Source: Sipunculus nudus (lineage: Eukaryota; Annelida; Sipuncula; Golfingiida; Sipunculidae). Taken from it: a stretch of 64,000 nucleotides of DNA. Position 1 is the stretch's first letter. Every line of letters begins with the position of its first letter. The stretch spans positions 51,188,079 through 51,252,078 of the forward strand of contig CM049309.1 of assembly GCA_026874595.1 (NCBI GenBank). Direction: 5' to 3'. Below, piece after piece: positions 1-10,871 of the stretch. A program made the position numbers and the translations under genes. The notes under the pieces were generated by a model. That model saw nothing but the letters and a program-made list of their open reading frames with translations, had not been told where the DNA came from and searched no databases.

Positions 1-460
1 TTCCTTTTTCGCGATTTCACCTTAAACTTACTCACCCTACAGACAGTTTATCCTTTAATATATGAATAAATTATATTATATTATATTATATATGCGCAAA
101 AACATATCAAATTTACAGCTGGAACATCGAACGACTAGAATTTAATTTTAATAACTGGCAGATAATTTAAATAAGTAAAGGATATCATAAATATAGTAAC
201 TTTCATTTACAGGTAACATACTAGATCTATATAATTATTTATAATATCAATCTTTCATCCTTTGATTTGTCTTTGATTATCGAGCCTCATGTTGACGATA
301 TTTTTAATTTCCCGATAAGTTCTCCTTGAAACCCTCGCGAACATAAAGATGACCACAGTATATCAAGGTCCATGCCCAACTAATTTTAAAGTGGACTCTC
401 ACTATCTCTTTTTCGCCACCAATATGATGGCACAGCAAATAATGGATAATTTAGCAAGCA
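1..460. other. Unassigned AT-rich sequence
   Basis: No gene or repeat family recognised. A short run of TTATA units lies near 71-92. The only open frame (349-549) runs into the inverted-repeat element that starts near 461 and has no recognisable domain. Confidence 0.5.
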
Positions 461-806
461 AATATGTTCGAAGGCACAGGCACTCGTTTCCAGCACTACA
501 ATGGCCTAGAAACCGTAAACACATTGAGTATGGGCGATACCAGTTATAAAAGAACAAGGTAATGAACTCCACCGCTACGGCGGGCAAGACAATTTTTTTT
601 CACAAGTCCGAATTCCGGAGAATTATCCGCTTCTCAAGCATGATCATGCGCCTTTTTGTTGAAAACATCTTTAGTTACAAGATTAAACTTCCAAATATAA
701 AAGTTCCCCACACTAACCGCGAATTCCAGCACGTTTATTTCAGCTGCGACACCGTCATTTGGCATGTATACATTTACTAGTTGCGGAAGTTGACGTCATC
801 CCGGGT
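461..806 (+). repeat. Left arm of the inverted-repeat element
   Basis: Pairs with 1017-1361. The inner end carries a CRE-like TGACGTCA palindrome (791-798) directly beside CCCGGG; the mirror copy in the right arm has become GGTGACGTCAA. Confidence 0.75.
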
Positions 807-1016
807 TTAATGTATGTTATGGTTATAGAACAGACGTTAATGTATACAAAACAAATGATATAATGGTCCTGGTTGTGTTTGCATGCCATGCCCACTGATT
901 TTCAACTTCATTGACAATTTGACAGCTGTTTGAATTGTGCGCCTAAAAGAGATGTAGAAAACGACTGGTACCATGCAGCCAATCACAGACGCCAGCTCAA
1001 GGGGAAATCCATTCAG

Positions 1017-1361
1017 CCCGGGGTGACGTCAACTTCCGCAACTAGTAAATGTATACATGACAAATGACGGTGTCGCAGCTTGGATAAACGTGCTGGAATT
1101 CGCGGTTAGTGTGGGGAACTTTTATATTTGGAAGTTTAATCTTGTAAATAAAGAAGTTTTCAACAAAAAGGCGCGTGATCATGCTTGTGAAGCGGATAAT
1201 TCTCCGGAATTCGGACTTGTGAAAAAAAGTTGTCTTGCCCGCGTAGCGGTGGAGTTCATTACCTTGTTCTTTTATAACTGGTATATCGCCTATACTCAAT
1301 GTGTTTACGGTTTCTAGGCCATTTTAGCGCGGGAAACGAGTGCCTGTGTTCGAAGGAATAT
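1017..1361 (-). repeat. Right arm of the inverted-repeat element
   Basis: Reverse complement of the left arm with scattered differences, for example GCGCGGG where the left arm has a divergent CAGCAC stretch. Confidence 0.75.
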
Positions 1362-1782
1362 TACCAGTCGTTCTGTTGAAATAAACCCATCACTGGTGAA
1401 GTTTTGCTGAAACTGCAGGTTCCTGTTTTGTAACCTGGTTTCTCAACAGGAGTTAACACAATGTAACAACTGATGACATTTTATCTCATTACTCCTGGCA
1501 CTCATTAACACCTCACGCGCTGCTTAGTCCGTAGGTGGCTGTTCCTGATAAAACGTGTTAAGAGTCAAGGAAAAAGCGATCCAGGAAGCACTTATGTCCC
1601 CTTTTCGACCATCATAAAGATGAGAGTCTCTCCATTGAAGTTTAGCCTAAGAAATCCCGCCTACTTTGACATTTCTTTCTCATTAAGCCTGCCGTGGTAT
1701 ACGCAAGCTCTTCCGCCACGCGGGCTCCTGTCCACCGACATGGAATAGGTGTAACTTGGTGTATGACTGGGAGAGCTCTCGT
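1362..1782. other. Unassigned sequence
   Basis: I see no domain, RNA or repeat here. Base composition is less AT-rich than the flanks. Confidence 0.4.
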
Positions 1783-1850
1783 ATTATATGTCAGGTGTCA
1801 GTGATTATAAGTCAGGTGTCAGTGATTATAAGTCAGGTGTTAGTGACTCT
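1783..1850. repeat. Three-unit 21-bp tandem repeat
   Basis: The unit GTCAGGTGTCAGTGATTATAA repeats about three times with small changes. The short frame at 1756-1950 that reads through it shows a seven-residue periodicity only because 21 is a multiple of three. Confidence 0.8.
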
Positions 1851-2097
1851 CACAGCTGGATTAAGTACAATTACCGGTGCTAAGGACAGGAGCTGTTATA
1901 CGGTTGAATACATACATGCAGGAATGACATTTAAAGAGAAACCACACTGACAGCCCGTCCAGTTTCTGGACTGAGTATGATAAAGGGTGTCTAACCTCTT
2001 CTCTCCCGGAAACCTCCCAGTCCGCCAAGTTTTCTCATAATGCACATAACGTTATTTATTGATGCATACTAAAATTGAATTAAAAATTGCTATCATT

Positions 2098-2100
2098 TGG

Positions 2101-2134
<34 letters not shown>

Positions 2135-2290
2135 TAACAAAAATAATAATAATAATAAAAATAATAATATTAATATTATAGATAATAATAATTATGTTTT
2201 AATTAATTATACTATTATATAATAATAATTATATTTTTAAAAAATATATTTAATTATATATTAATATATAATAAATATAATTATATTTAA
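2098..2290. repeat. AAT microsatellite and AT-rich tract
   Basis: An imperfect (AAT)n run occupies about 2098-2175 and passes into almost pure A/T sequence to about 2290. Confidence 0.9.
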
Positions 2291-3179
2291 TGATATATCT
2301 TTTATGGTATTATCTTTACAAAGGTAAAAACTGCAGAAGTCATCGAACTTAAATATTCGTATGTATTTATAATCGCAAAGGTATTAACTACTCTCCGAAT
2401 TTACATTTTTATTTTCCTTCAGTATTAACTTCTCTCCGAATTTATATCTAGATTGAAGCTGTCGCAGTGCTATTAGTAACACTATTAGTCGCATCTGATG
2501 TAACAAGTTATCTAATCACACTCCATGTGTTTTAGTTCCATCTAATGTACTAAATTTTTTGTCGACATAAATAAATGTTGACATGATGCAATACTTAATC
2601 AATACGGTGTTCTTCTTAGTTAGCAATGGGCGGGTAGGAGAAGAGTCTAATAGCAGATTTACACCATGATGAAACTTTGACACTGATAGCTCCGTTACTG
2701 GACTCTCAATCTCAAAAACTGAAAAAAAATACCAGAAAAACAGTTTCCTCTGTACTTCCGAGTATAAACATTTATTGGAAGTGTTTCATCTCAATCTCAA
2801 TCGTTTATAATTTAACGCTGCTGTTGGTAGATTCAGAGAATAAGGGGTTTTCAGCCCCCGAGGTGATTAATTAGTACGTTAATGTATACCGTCAAATGAT
2901 GGATTTCTACATTAATCTGTGTAGCGATTGCATTCTCGATGGCTGAAAACAACAATTTGGAAGACGAGATGCAACATGAAAATCATTTGGCTATTTTTTA
3001 TTACGATCGGAATAAGAAGAATGTTAATAGAAGCACAGCGGGAAAGCACAGTCTGCTTTTTTGTTAATTATGTGATATCTGGGCTATTCTGCGTATATAT
3101 TAATGAACATTGAGTAAATCGTGTTGAGAAAAAAATTTATAAAGCGCCTCTGTAACGGAATTGCGAGTTATATTTCTAC
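2291..3179. other. Unassigned sequence
   Basis: A short direct repeat built on CTCTCCGAATTTA occurs twice near 2391-2450. Otherwise only short open frames (2677-2874, 2928-3113) with no domain. Confidence 0.4.
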
Positions 3180-3212
3180 CGGCTTCTGTGGCTGAGGGGT
3201 AGAGCGCAGGAT
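3180..3212 (+). repeat. Possible tRNA-derived 5' fragment (A-box-like)
   Basis: TGGCTGAGGGGTAGAGCGC resembles the D-arm and internal A-box of an animal tRNA (usual form TGGCNNAGTGGTAGAGC). The following bases do not close an anticodon stem and there is no TTCGA B-box within 60 bp. At best this is a truncated SINE or tRNA half; chance similarity is possible. Confidence 0.25.
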
Positions 3213-3452
3213 TATTGTCAGGATATGTCATTATTATAAACAAGCATGTACATACATAAACAAAACAAATAGCTTGTATAGTCCCCTTTAAAATCATTAC
3301 GGTAAAAGAGCACATTTAGTGCTGCCACTCTAGGTTTATAAAAAAAGATATTATTCCTTACAAAAAAAGTATCAAAATTGCTAAAAAAGGTATAAAAAGT
3401 ATAAATTCATGACAACTGAACCAGTATTTTTTTACCTTATTTTCAGAAACGA

Positions 3453-3575
3453 TGTGTACAGTGTTGTGTGGAGTTGCTGAGCCTCCAGTTTCCGAGTCTG
3501 ACATTTCAGCACCCTGGCATTTTGTCAGTAAGCCTCTGACAGCTCAGCATAGACTCCACACAACAGAGAACACAC
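3453..3575. repeat. Hairpin-forming inverted repeat, about 120 bp
   Basis: The arm at 3453-3482 (core GTTGTGTGGAGTTGCTGAGC) pairs with 3541-3575 (core GCTCAGCATAGACTCCACAC) with two or three bulges. The 60-bp loop contains a smaller GTCAG/CTGAC pairing. A-rich tracts containing AAAAAGTATAAA lie on both sides (about 3345-3410 and 3676-3765), suggesting a small mobile element with tails. Confidence 0.6.
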
Positions 3576-4035
3576 ATTCCTGCAAAGACACTGGGAAAGC
3601 ACATTGTCAGATCTCATTACAACTCTAAAAGTTTAGATATACCACTGCATAGCCCAAACGGACCATGCTATTTTGCTTTAAAAAAAAAGTAAAAAAAAAA
3701 AAAGATAAAAAGTAGCTTTTCTGAAAAAAAAGTATAACACTTTATAAAAAGTATAAAAATGGCAGCAGTGCACAATATAAAACCACATGTAGTGTCGAAT
3801 TAAAACATTACATTTCCATGACCTGGTAACTGGGTCAAGGACATGCATTATCAACAGCGCAGTGCAACACCGATTGCTGGGATAAATCATGTGACTTCGA
3901 AGCTGAAGATCGCCTGTAAGGAGCCATTCACTATACTTCGGTGCTATAAAATCAGTTCGGCTAACTTGAAACTTTTGTTTTTGCTGAGCCAAAGTGATCT
4001 CAACAAGTGACCCATGGGTCATGACGCTCAGCCGA
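3576..4035. other. A-rich flank and unassigned sequence
   Basis: Poly-A-like runs interrupted by GTATAA occupy 3676-3765. The open frame on the minus strand at 3678-4022 is mainly translated A/T tract and has no domain. Confidence 0.4.
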
Positions 4036-6010
4036 CTGACATGTTGACAATATGTCCTTGTATAGGGAACTTATTAAGATAATGGAGGTGGCACCATCAT
4101 TCATGCAAGTTAGTTTAAGTTCATTAAGACGCATAAGCACACCAAATTTTAGGACAATCCATTCACCCATTCCTGAGGAATCTCGCGATTTGTGTTTTTT
4201 TTTTTTTGGCATTATTTCTGGGGTCTTCAAACATGCCGCATAAATTAAAAAATATGAGTTATAGAAACCTATAATTTCAAGTTTGCAAGGGGACTTATTA
4301 TGGACCTCCCTGGATGTCAAATCAGAAGATTCTAGGTCCAATGGTTATGATTTGTGCACTGCTTTTGTTTAAAAATTTAAATTGTTTTGAGGGCACTTGT
4401 GAGCGCCATAGCTACAATGGTATGGGTAAGAGAGACCTAATTCAGGTTTCCTTGAAGGCTTTTCATGGACCTTCAAGGATTTCAAGTTGAAAAATCCTAG
4501 GTCTAGTCAATATGATTTGTGCCCTGTTAATAGACGACTGCATATCCTTGATCAATATCTATGCAAAGAATCATGGTGATCAATGCATTAGTTGTTCAGA
4601 TACTTGAGCTTTTGTTTCCATTTTTCCATTACTCTGGGAATATTTCAGAGGTTTTTGGTAATAGAGACCTAATTTTAGGTTTCCTAAGAGACTTTTTCCT
4701 GGGCCTCCTTGCATGTCAAGAAAGAAGATTCTAGGTCAAGCAGTAACAATTTTTGCCCTGTAAACAGATGACTGCATCTTTAAAGTTCTAAACTAAATAG
4801 AGAAAAAAAAATTTAAAAAATGTAGTCGGCGCCATCTGTCTGCAGAAGCTGATGAAACACTCCATGATCAATATCCATGCAAAGAATAATGGTGATCAAT
4901 GCATAAGTTGTTCAGATACTTGAGCTTTTGTATGAAATTTGCCATTATTCTTGGGGGCACCTTGGAGCCCCATAGCTGGAAGAATATGGGTAACAGAGAC
5001 CTAATTCCAGGTTTCCAAGAAGACTTTTCATGGACCTCTCTGGATGTAAAGTGAGAGGAATCCAGGTCCAGCGGTTACGATTTGTGCTCATGGTGATCAA
5101 TGCATTAGTTGTTCAGATACTTGAGCTTTTCTATGAAATTTTCCATTATTCTGGGGGGGGGGGGTACTTCGCAGCCCCATAGCTGGAAGAATATTGGTAA
5201 CAGAGCCCTAATTTCAGGTTTTCGAGGAGACTTTTCATGGACCTCTCCGGATGTCAGGTAAGAAGATTCTTGGTTTAGCGTTACAATTTGTGACCTGTTA
5301 ACAGATTACCACATCTTTCAAGGTCTCAAAAATAGAGAAAAAAAATCGTAAAAAATTGAAAAAAAATACAGGTGGCGCCACCTGTCTGCAAAAACTGTTG
5401 AAACACTCCATGATCAACATCAATGCAAACAACCATGGTGATATAATGCCTTAGTTGTTCAGATACTCGAGCTTTTGTATGAAATTTTCCATTATTCTGG
5501 GGAGTACTTCAGAGCCTCATAGCTGGGTGAATATGGGTAACAGAGACTTAATTTGAGGTTTTCCACGAGATTTTTCATGGACCTCACAGGATGTCATGTA
5601 AGAAGATTCTTTGTCCAGCAGTTACGATTTGTTCCCTGTGAACAGATGATAGCATCTTTGTAGTTCTCAAAAATAGAGAAAAAAAAAATCGAAAAAATAC
5701 AGATGGCGCCACCAGTCTACAGAAACTGATGAAACACTCCATGATCAATATCCATGAAAAGAATCGTGGTGATATAATGCATTAGTTGTTCAGATACTTG
5801 AGCTTTTGTATTAAATTTTACTTTATTCTGGGGGTACTTCGGAGCCTCAAAGCTCGGTGATTATGGGTTACAGGTGACCTAATTTCAGGTTTCCAAGGAG
5901 AATTTTCATGGACCTCTCTGGATATCAAGTAAGAAGACTCTAGGTCCAGCGGTTACGATTTGTGCCCTGTTAACGGATAGACGGCCGGACGACCGGACGG
6001 ACGACGGACA
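4036..6010. repeat. Degenerate long-unit tandem repeat array, about seven units
   Basis: A unit of about 335 bp recurs with deletions. The marker block TTTTCATGGACCTCTCTGGA followed by AAGAAGATTCTAGGTCCAGC appears, with changes, near 4301, 4463, 4700, 5029, 5237, 5576 and 5908. Other shared blocks are GTTGTTCAGATACTTGAGCT, a GATGGCGCCACC segment and CCATTATTCTGGGGG. Spacings of about 330, 340, 210, 330, 240 and 160 bp show internal loss in some units. The array ends in GGACGACCGGACGGACGACG (about 5982-6005). Open frames inside it have no domain. Confidence 0.85.
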
Positions 6011-6620
6011 AAGAATGATTGCTAAAGCTCAGATGACTTACAGACAGCTGAGCTAAAAAGGCGAAGCGTAGTGATCCGTTTGGAGCACGTGAGGCAGGAT
6101 TTAGAAAATACCATGGGGAGTGGTTTGATGCAATAATAATTACAGGGGGCAGGGGCATTTGATCTATTCCTATAAACCTGTGTAAACATGTTAATCCTAC
6201 GATGCTCACACTGTGCAGTTTTCGTGACTTTCGTATTTGAGTCTTTCCTCCTAGCGGCCACTGCTATTATTTTTACGGTATGATCCCACATATTTATTAT
6301 TTATTATGTTTTATGACATAAATGATTATAAAATACATTAAATTACTATTTTTAATATTTTCAATGAGTGTAATTTCTTTTTCATTTTTATGATTATTAC
6401 AATAATGCAAATAAAATTTTTAATGGATACTGGTTGCATTTATATATTTATATGTCTTTTTATAATATTTTAACTGTTATTGATCTATCAAATATTTTAA
6501 ATTAAGTCATACTTTACATTACGTTATACAATTTTTTTAAATGGAACAAAAAATACAAATATCATCGGAATGGCAATCATTATTCTCGGCTTAGGTAAAG
6601 CTCTCCGCGTCAGGACAGCG

Positions 6621-6621
<1 letters not shown>
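6011..6621. other. Array flank and unassigned AT-rich sequence
   Basis: A small hairpin, AGCTCAG facing CAGCTGAGCT, lies at about 6025-6055 just after the GGACGGAC tract. Overlapping minus-strand frames at 5970-6291 show no domain. From 6290 the sequence is AT-rich without recognisable features. Confidence 0.4.

Positions 6622-6692
<71 letters not shown>
6622..6692. repeat. (TA)n microsatellite
   Basis: About 35 uninterrupted TA units. The tyrosine-isoleucine repeat frames on the minus strand are translations of this run. Confidence 0.97.
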
Positions 6693-6694
<2 letters not shown>

Positions 6695-9600
6695 CCATCT
6701 TATCACACATATCATCTACGGACTTGAATAATCGTGTTATATCTAGGAACAATTCATTTTTAAGGTTATATGATGGCGTCTCACCAATAGATACAAATAC
6801 AAGATCAACTAGCAGCAAGATAACAAGATTCTGGAGGGGAGTATAAAAAATTACCCCCTTCGGGGCCTTAGGGAGATATAGTGAATCTCGCTTGTTTTTA
6901 GTGTCCTAGATGTAGGGCTTTGATTGTTCTGTATGTCAGTCATATCGAGGAGTGTCAGGTTTGGGAGACTGATCGGGAACTAAAGTGGTTTGGTAGGTCA
7001 GGAAAGTTACGGCTACAATACTCATGGGAAATCACCAACCGTGGAAGACTCATTCCAATATGTCAGATAATCTGGACTCAGATGTATACTTCTTATACTT
7101 CGACTACAGGGTCCAAATAACCCCTAATTGTAAATATGTGTATTGCAAGATCAGGCTTTATGTAATAATCGATGAAACTTGTCCCCACTTAATTGAAAAC
7201 AGAAGGTAATCTGTGCAAGAGCCTTAATTTTAGATACGACTATCTGTCAGCGGGGTTGCACGCTGCAGTTTATTTATACACCGTATAAGCCGACCACATT
7301 CCTATTCCAAGTCATATATTCGCAATATTGGGAGGGTGTCTTTTGACCAAAAAATGATTATTTGATAAACAATGTTCTTTATATGATTTTGGCACTGCTG
7401 AAGCGTGCAGTGAGTGAAATCATTCTTAACATTATGACTATATCTAAATTCACGCATTTCTCATCCTTTAACTTTGTGATGCGGTCATTCTTTAATTCTC
7501 CTATTATCGCCCACCAACCTTTATAGCTGCTCTTGTTTGACCCAGGTTGTTTACACATTTATCCTCCATAATTAGCTCTTTTATTGTCCATGATCAGTAA
7601 TTACTTTTACTTACAATGTTACGACAACAAATAGAAATTTAATTTGTTCTACCACACAGTGGTTTAACCAAACCAGAGGGACCAACTCACCGGGAGCGAA
7701 ATTAGGCGAATTAGTTCCCCGATTTTCCCACATGAATGACTTATTTATAGAAAAATAGAGCTAATTAAAACAAAAAAAAAATAGGGTTTAACATTTTAGT
7801 CATGAGATTCTACAAAGGTTGTTCATTTAAAAAGGCCATAGGTCAACTGATTTGTCATTAATGAACATAAGGTGACAAATATGTCGCCAATGGTCACACG
7901 TTTATAACAATTTCGAAAAAAAAACTTAAGTCAAAGAAGAGGTGTCATGGTTACAACAGTGAAGTCAAAGGTCAAAGGTCATAGGGTTACTTACCAGTGT
8001 TTTAATTTAAATGGTTACAGAAATCATATAAAATGTCGGAAGACCTAGCGAGTTTACATGTAAAAACGATGACATAAAAAAAAAAGCTTACTGATGGTGG
8101 CAGTGTTACAGGTACAAAGTACGTTAAAGGAAATTCAATGTAAATGACCACTGAGTCCAATTTTTTTTTGTATATTCTACGTTTTATAATCACATGTGGG
8201 GAAAATATTGCAAATATCACAAAAAAAGGCCAATCAAGAAATCAGAACAGTTCATATAGGATGGCTTAGAAGTAACTCTTGTAAAAATGTATATCTTCTT
8301 TTAAATAATTTCTTACAACAATTACTTATGAGGACAGCCTTTATTTGATATACGATATGGGATTATGTAACAAAAGCTTTATTTGATATATGATAATGGG
8401 TAATGTTATCCTGTCTTTAGTCTAGGTTTTATGCTATCCTTTCTGAGACACCAATTCACGGTCGGTGATTGGAATTTGTGTCCCCCGTGATTTCTCATGC
8501 TCGTTATCACCCAGGGATACCGATGAACCAATTATCTGCTGTCTTTTATCAGTGATGACGTGGACTAAATTAAAAAAAAAGTAGCAGCTGCTGTTTAAAC
8601 TGGCCCGCTAGGTTTTATATATACGCCTTTGTGTCTCTCCGACGCAAGTCCGAGGGCAGCAAAATTGGCAAGTGTGGTGTGGTTAAAATACACTGGACTT
8701 GAATATGCAATGTGTATGGTAAGGAAAATTTGCTTATGTAACTTATGGTTAATAAAATGCAGACACACGAATAAACAATGAGTACATTGTTAGGTTCATA
8801 AAAATATTAGATTTTTATATAAAATACACTTAAACCTTTTTACCAAATAGTGGGGAGTTTTAATTTTAACACAAGTATTTTATATTCTTGTAACAGTTTT
8901 CATATACAAATCATTATAGAAAACTATCAACACAACAGAGAGAAAAAAATAGAAAACTACCACAACGTAAAAAACGTGTCAGTTATTGCGTACAAATTCA
9001 CTCCTTAATCATTTGTATGTATTGCATGATTCAGTACTTCCAATTAGATTCTTAGTTATCTCCTGACACATTCAGAAATAATGTCCCATGTTTACATAGT
9101 TTTTCATCTAGATTTCATGCTGCAAATAAAAACACAATATTTAAACCCGATGTGAACATAACCCATTTTTTTCATCTTATGAAAATAACTTTAATCATAC
9201 CGATATTTTAATTAACAAATATTTAGTTTCTGGAATCTAAGGAAATTTATAAAAATTGCGGATATATTTATTTCGACGAACCTGAAATAAATCAAGTTTT
9301 GATTATTGATTAATTGACGATATGAACTTGTTTGTAATATTATATTCGTTCCTTCCTTTTGTTATATAACTTTACACTAAACCCCTACAATCATAGCTTA
9401 AATGTGTTTTTGATACCCCTATTAATTTGCCTGTAAATTATAATGCTATTTCGTTGATATAAAATCGAATATTTAATCGTGTTTATATTAAGTGAACGCA
9501 AGTTATCAGGTCTGTTTCGAGATTATTGGTTAACTTTCATCAATTACCATATTTGAATTTATATATTGATATAAGAAAAATAGAAATATATGTTTCCTAC

Positions 9601-9988
9601 ATACGAAACATGGACTTTTCCGATAGTTTGGATCAAAATAATAAGGGCTCCTGCAGCAATGGGAGGTTTTTAATTAATTTTACTAACTTTGTTGTCATGC
9701 TTACGTCACAGGAGAAGCAGGTTTATTCTCACATACATGTCACACTGGGTGGTTTAGTAACACGGGGGTTCCATAAAGTATAAATGTGAAATATCTTAAT
9801 GACTTTAAAATCAGTTTTTTGCTTTGAAATTTGAATGTCACTCAGGATGTAACCAATTTGCCCCGGGGTCAACAACGTTCCCTGATGGCCTGCGATAGTG
9901 TGAATAAACTACCAAATGCTCAATATTGATAAGTCAACTCTGTTGTTTATATCAAATGAGGTGTTTCTTTACGGTGTTATTTATCTTG

Positions 9989-9991
<3 letters not shown>
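6693..9991. other. Unassigned AT-rich sequence
   Basis: No gene recognised in 3.3 kb. A 22-bp direct repeat (CTTTATTTGATATACGATAT and a near copy) sits at about 8339-8400. A TATA-like TTTTATATATACGCC at about 8612 precedes somewhat GC-richer sequence, but no convincing exon follows. All frames are under 90 codons. Confidence 0.35.

Positions 9992-10032
<41 letters not shown>
9992..10032. repeat. (TA)n microsatellite
   Basis: About 20 uninterrupted TA units. Confidence 0.97.
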
Positions 10033-10034
<2 letters not shown>

Positions 10035-10796
10035 TGTATTCAATATAAATGCACATATCACATGCACAAGAATACGCGGTTATTATTTACATTTGCATAA
10101 AAATTGTGTTTTAAATCAGCTGATCGATTTTCATAAATATATGTATACATACGTTTTGTGTTTGCCTACATATATGTGATTTTTTATATGTACATATAAA
10201 TGTTGATTTTAGGTACGAATTTGTACGAGATTTTGCTGTCTTAAATTACACCTTTTGTATTAATATCTTTTTAAAAATTCGTTCCATTCAATAAAATACA
10301 CTAATTCAATGGGATATATCAAAACTGAAAAATTTACCCATATATCGTAAAGCAAGAAGAGTAATTAAAATAGTGGTAGCTTTAATGTTATTCTGGACTG
10401 AAACTGATCGGAACATCAATTTACTATTGGTTGATATGGTTTGCCTCAAATTTGTAAACTAGATAGCGCTGACAAACAATAGTGATGTTACCATTTATAA
10501 TGATTAAGAGTGTTTTGGTATACGCCATTATCTAGAGGTGTTCCTTTGAGTGCACCTGAGCAAACCTCGGTTATCAGGCATCATGGAGAACAGGGATAAG
10601 GTTCACTCCTTGAGTCACGTAAAACTCTAAGCCCCTGACGCAGCTGTTATAAAAAAAGAAAAGCATTAGACCAGTGAGAGCTGGTGTCCCGGTGTATTCA
10701 AACCAACGAGAGCGGGTGTCACATGTTTAAAATTTGTCCTGGATGTATAATGCAATTCCACCCTCTCATTGGTCTGATTGCAATTCTTTGCCTTGT
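10033..10796. other. Unassigned sequence, possibly the body of a SINE at its 3' end
   Basis: The segment from about 10670 to 10796 lies beside the tRNA-like unit on the minus strand. It holds two related blocks (GAGAGCTGGTGTCCCGGTG near 10676 and GAGAGCGGGTGTCACATG near 10709), which would suit a SINE body. The rest shows nothing recognisable. Confidence 0.3.
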
Positions 10797-10871
10797 GCCC
10801 ATCCTGGTGTTCGAAGCCAGAGAACCTTGCCATACAAAGCAGCGGTTACCCGAAATGTTGTCTAGGATGAC
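10797..10871 (-). repeat. tRNA-like relic (tRNA pseudogene or SINE head)
   Basis: Read on the minus strand this 75-nt segment keeps several tRNA features. The T-arm is a 5-bp stem CTGGC/ACCAG (one mismatch) around a 7-nt TTCGAAC loop. An anticodon-arm position has a CTTTGTA loop with a weak stem. The 3' GATGGGC is nearly complementary to the 5' GTCATC end once one base loss and one substitution are allowed. The D-arm is poorly paired and the A-box is degenerate, so it should not work as a tRNA. Length is exactly tRNA-like. A tRNA-derived SINE continuing towards lower coordinates is the main alternative. Confidence 0.45.

Larger units (their letters stand above)
461..1361. mobile_element. Long inverted-repeat (foldback-type) DNA element, about 0.9 kb
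   Basis: Two arms of roughly 345 bp (about 461-806 and 1017-1361) are reverse complements of each other over nearly their whole length, separated by a loop of about 210 bp. Matching landmarks are the outer ends (TTCGAAGGCACAGGCACTCG on the left against its complement near 1335-1355) and the inner boundary, TTGACGTCATCCCGGG on the left against CCCGGGGTGACGTCAA on the right. The arms differ by scattered substitutions, so the element is not brand new. The similar open frames at 562-780 (plus) and 1042-1299 (minus) are a by-product of the arm symmetry and have no known domain. No transposase is present and I could not identify a clean target duplication, so the superfamily is unknown. A non-autonomous DNA transposon is the simplest reading; a palindromic segmental duplication is the alternative. 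Confidence 0.75.

Noticed and set aside
562-1299. Two similar short proteins, one on each strand (562-780 plus, 1042-1299 minus).
   Set aside because: They are translations of the two arms of one inverted repeat. Similarity follows from the DNA symmetry and there is no known domain.
6524-6818. Open frames rich in alternating Tyr-Ile.
   Set aside because: Pure translation of a (TA)n microsatellite; the same holds at about 10000 and 15600.
8600-8700. TATA-like sequence at about 8612 as a gene promoter.
   Set aside because: TATA-like strings are very frequent in this AT-rich DNA and no exon follows.
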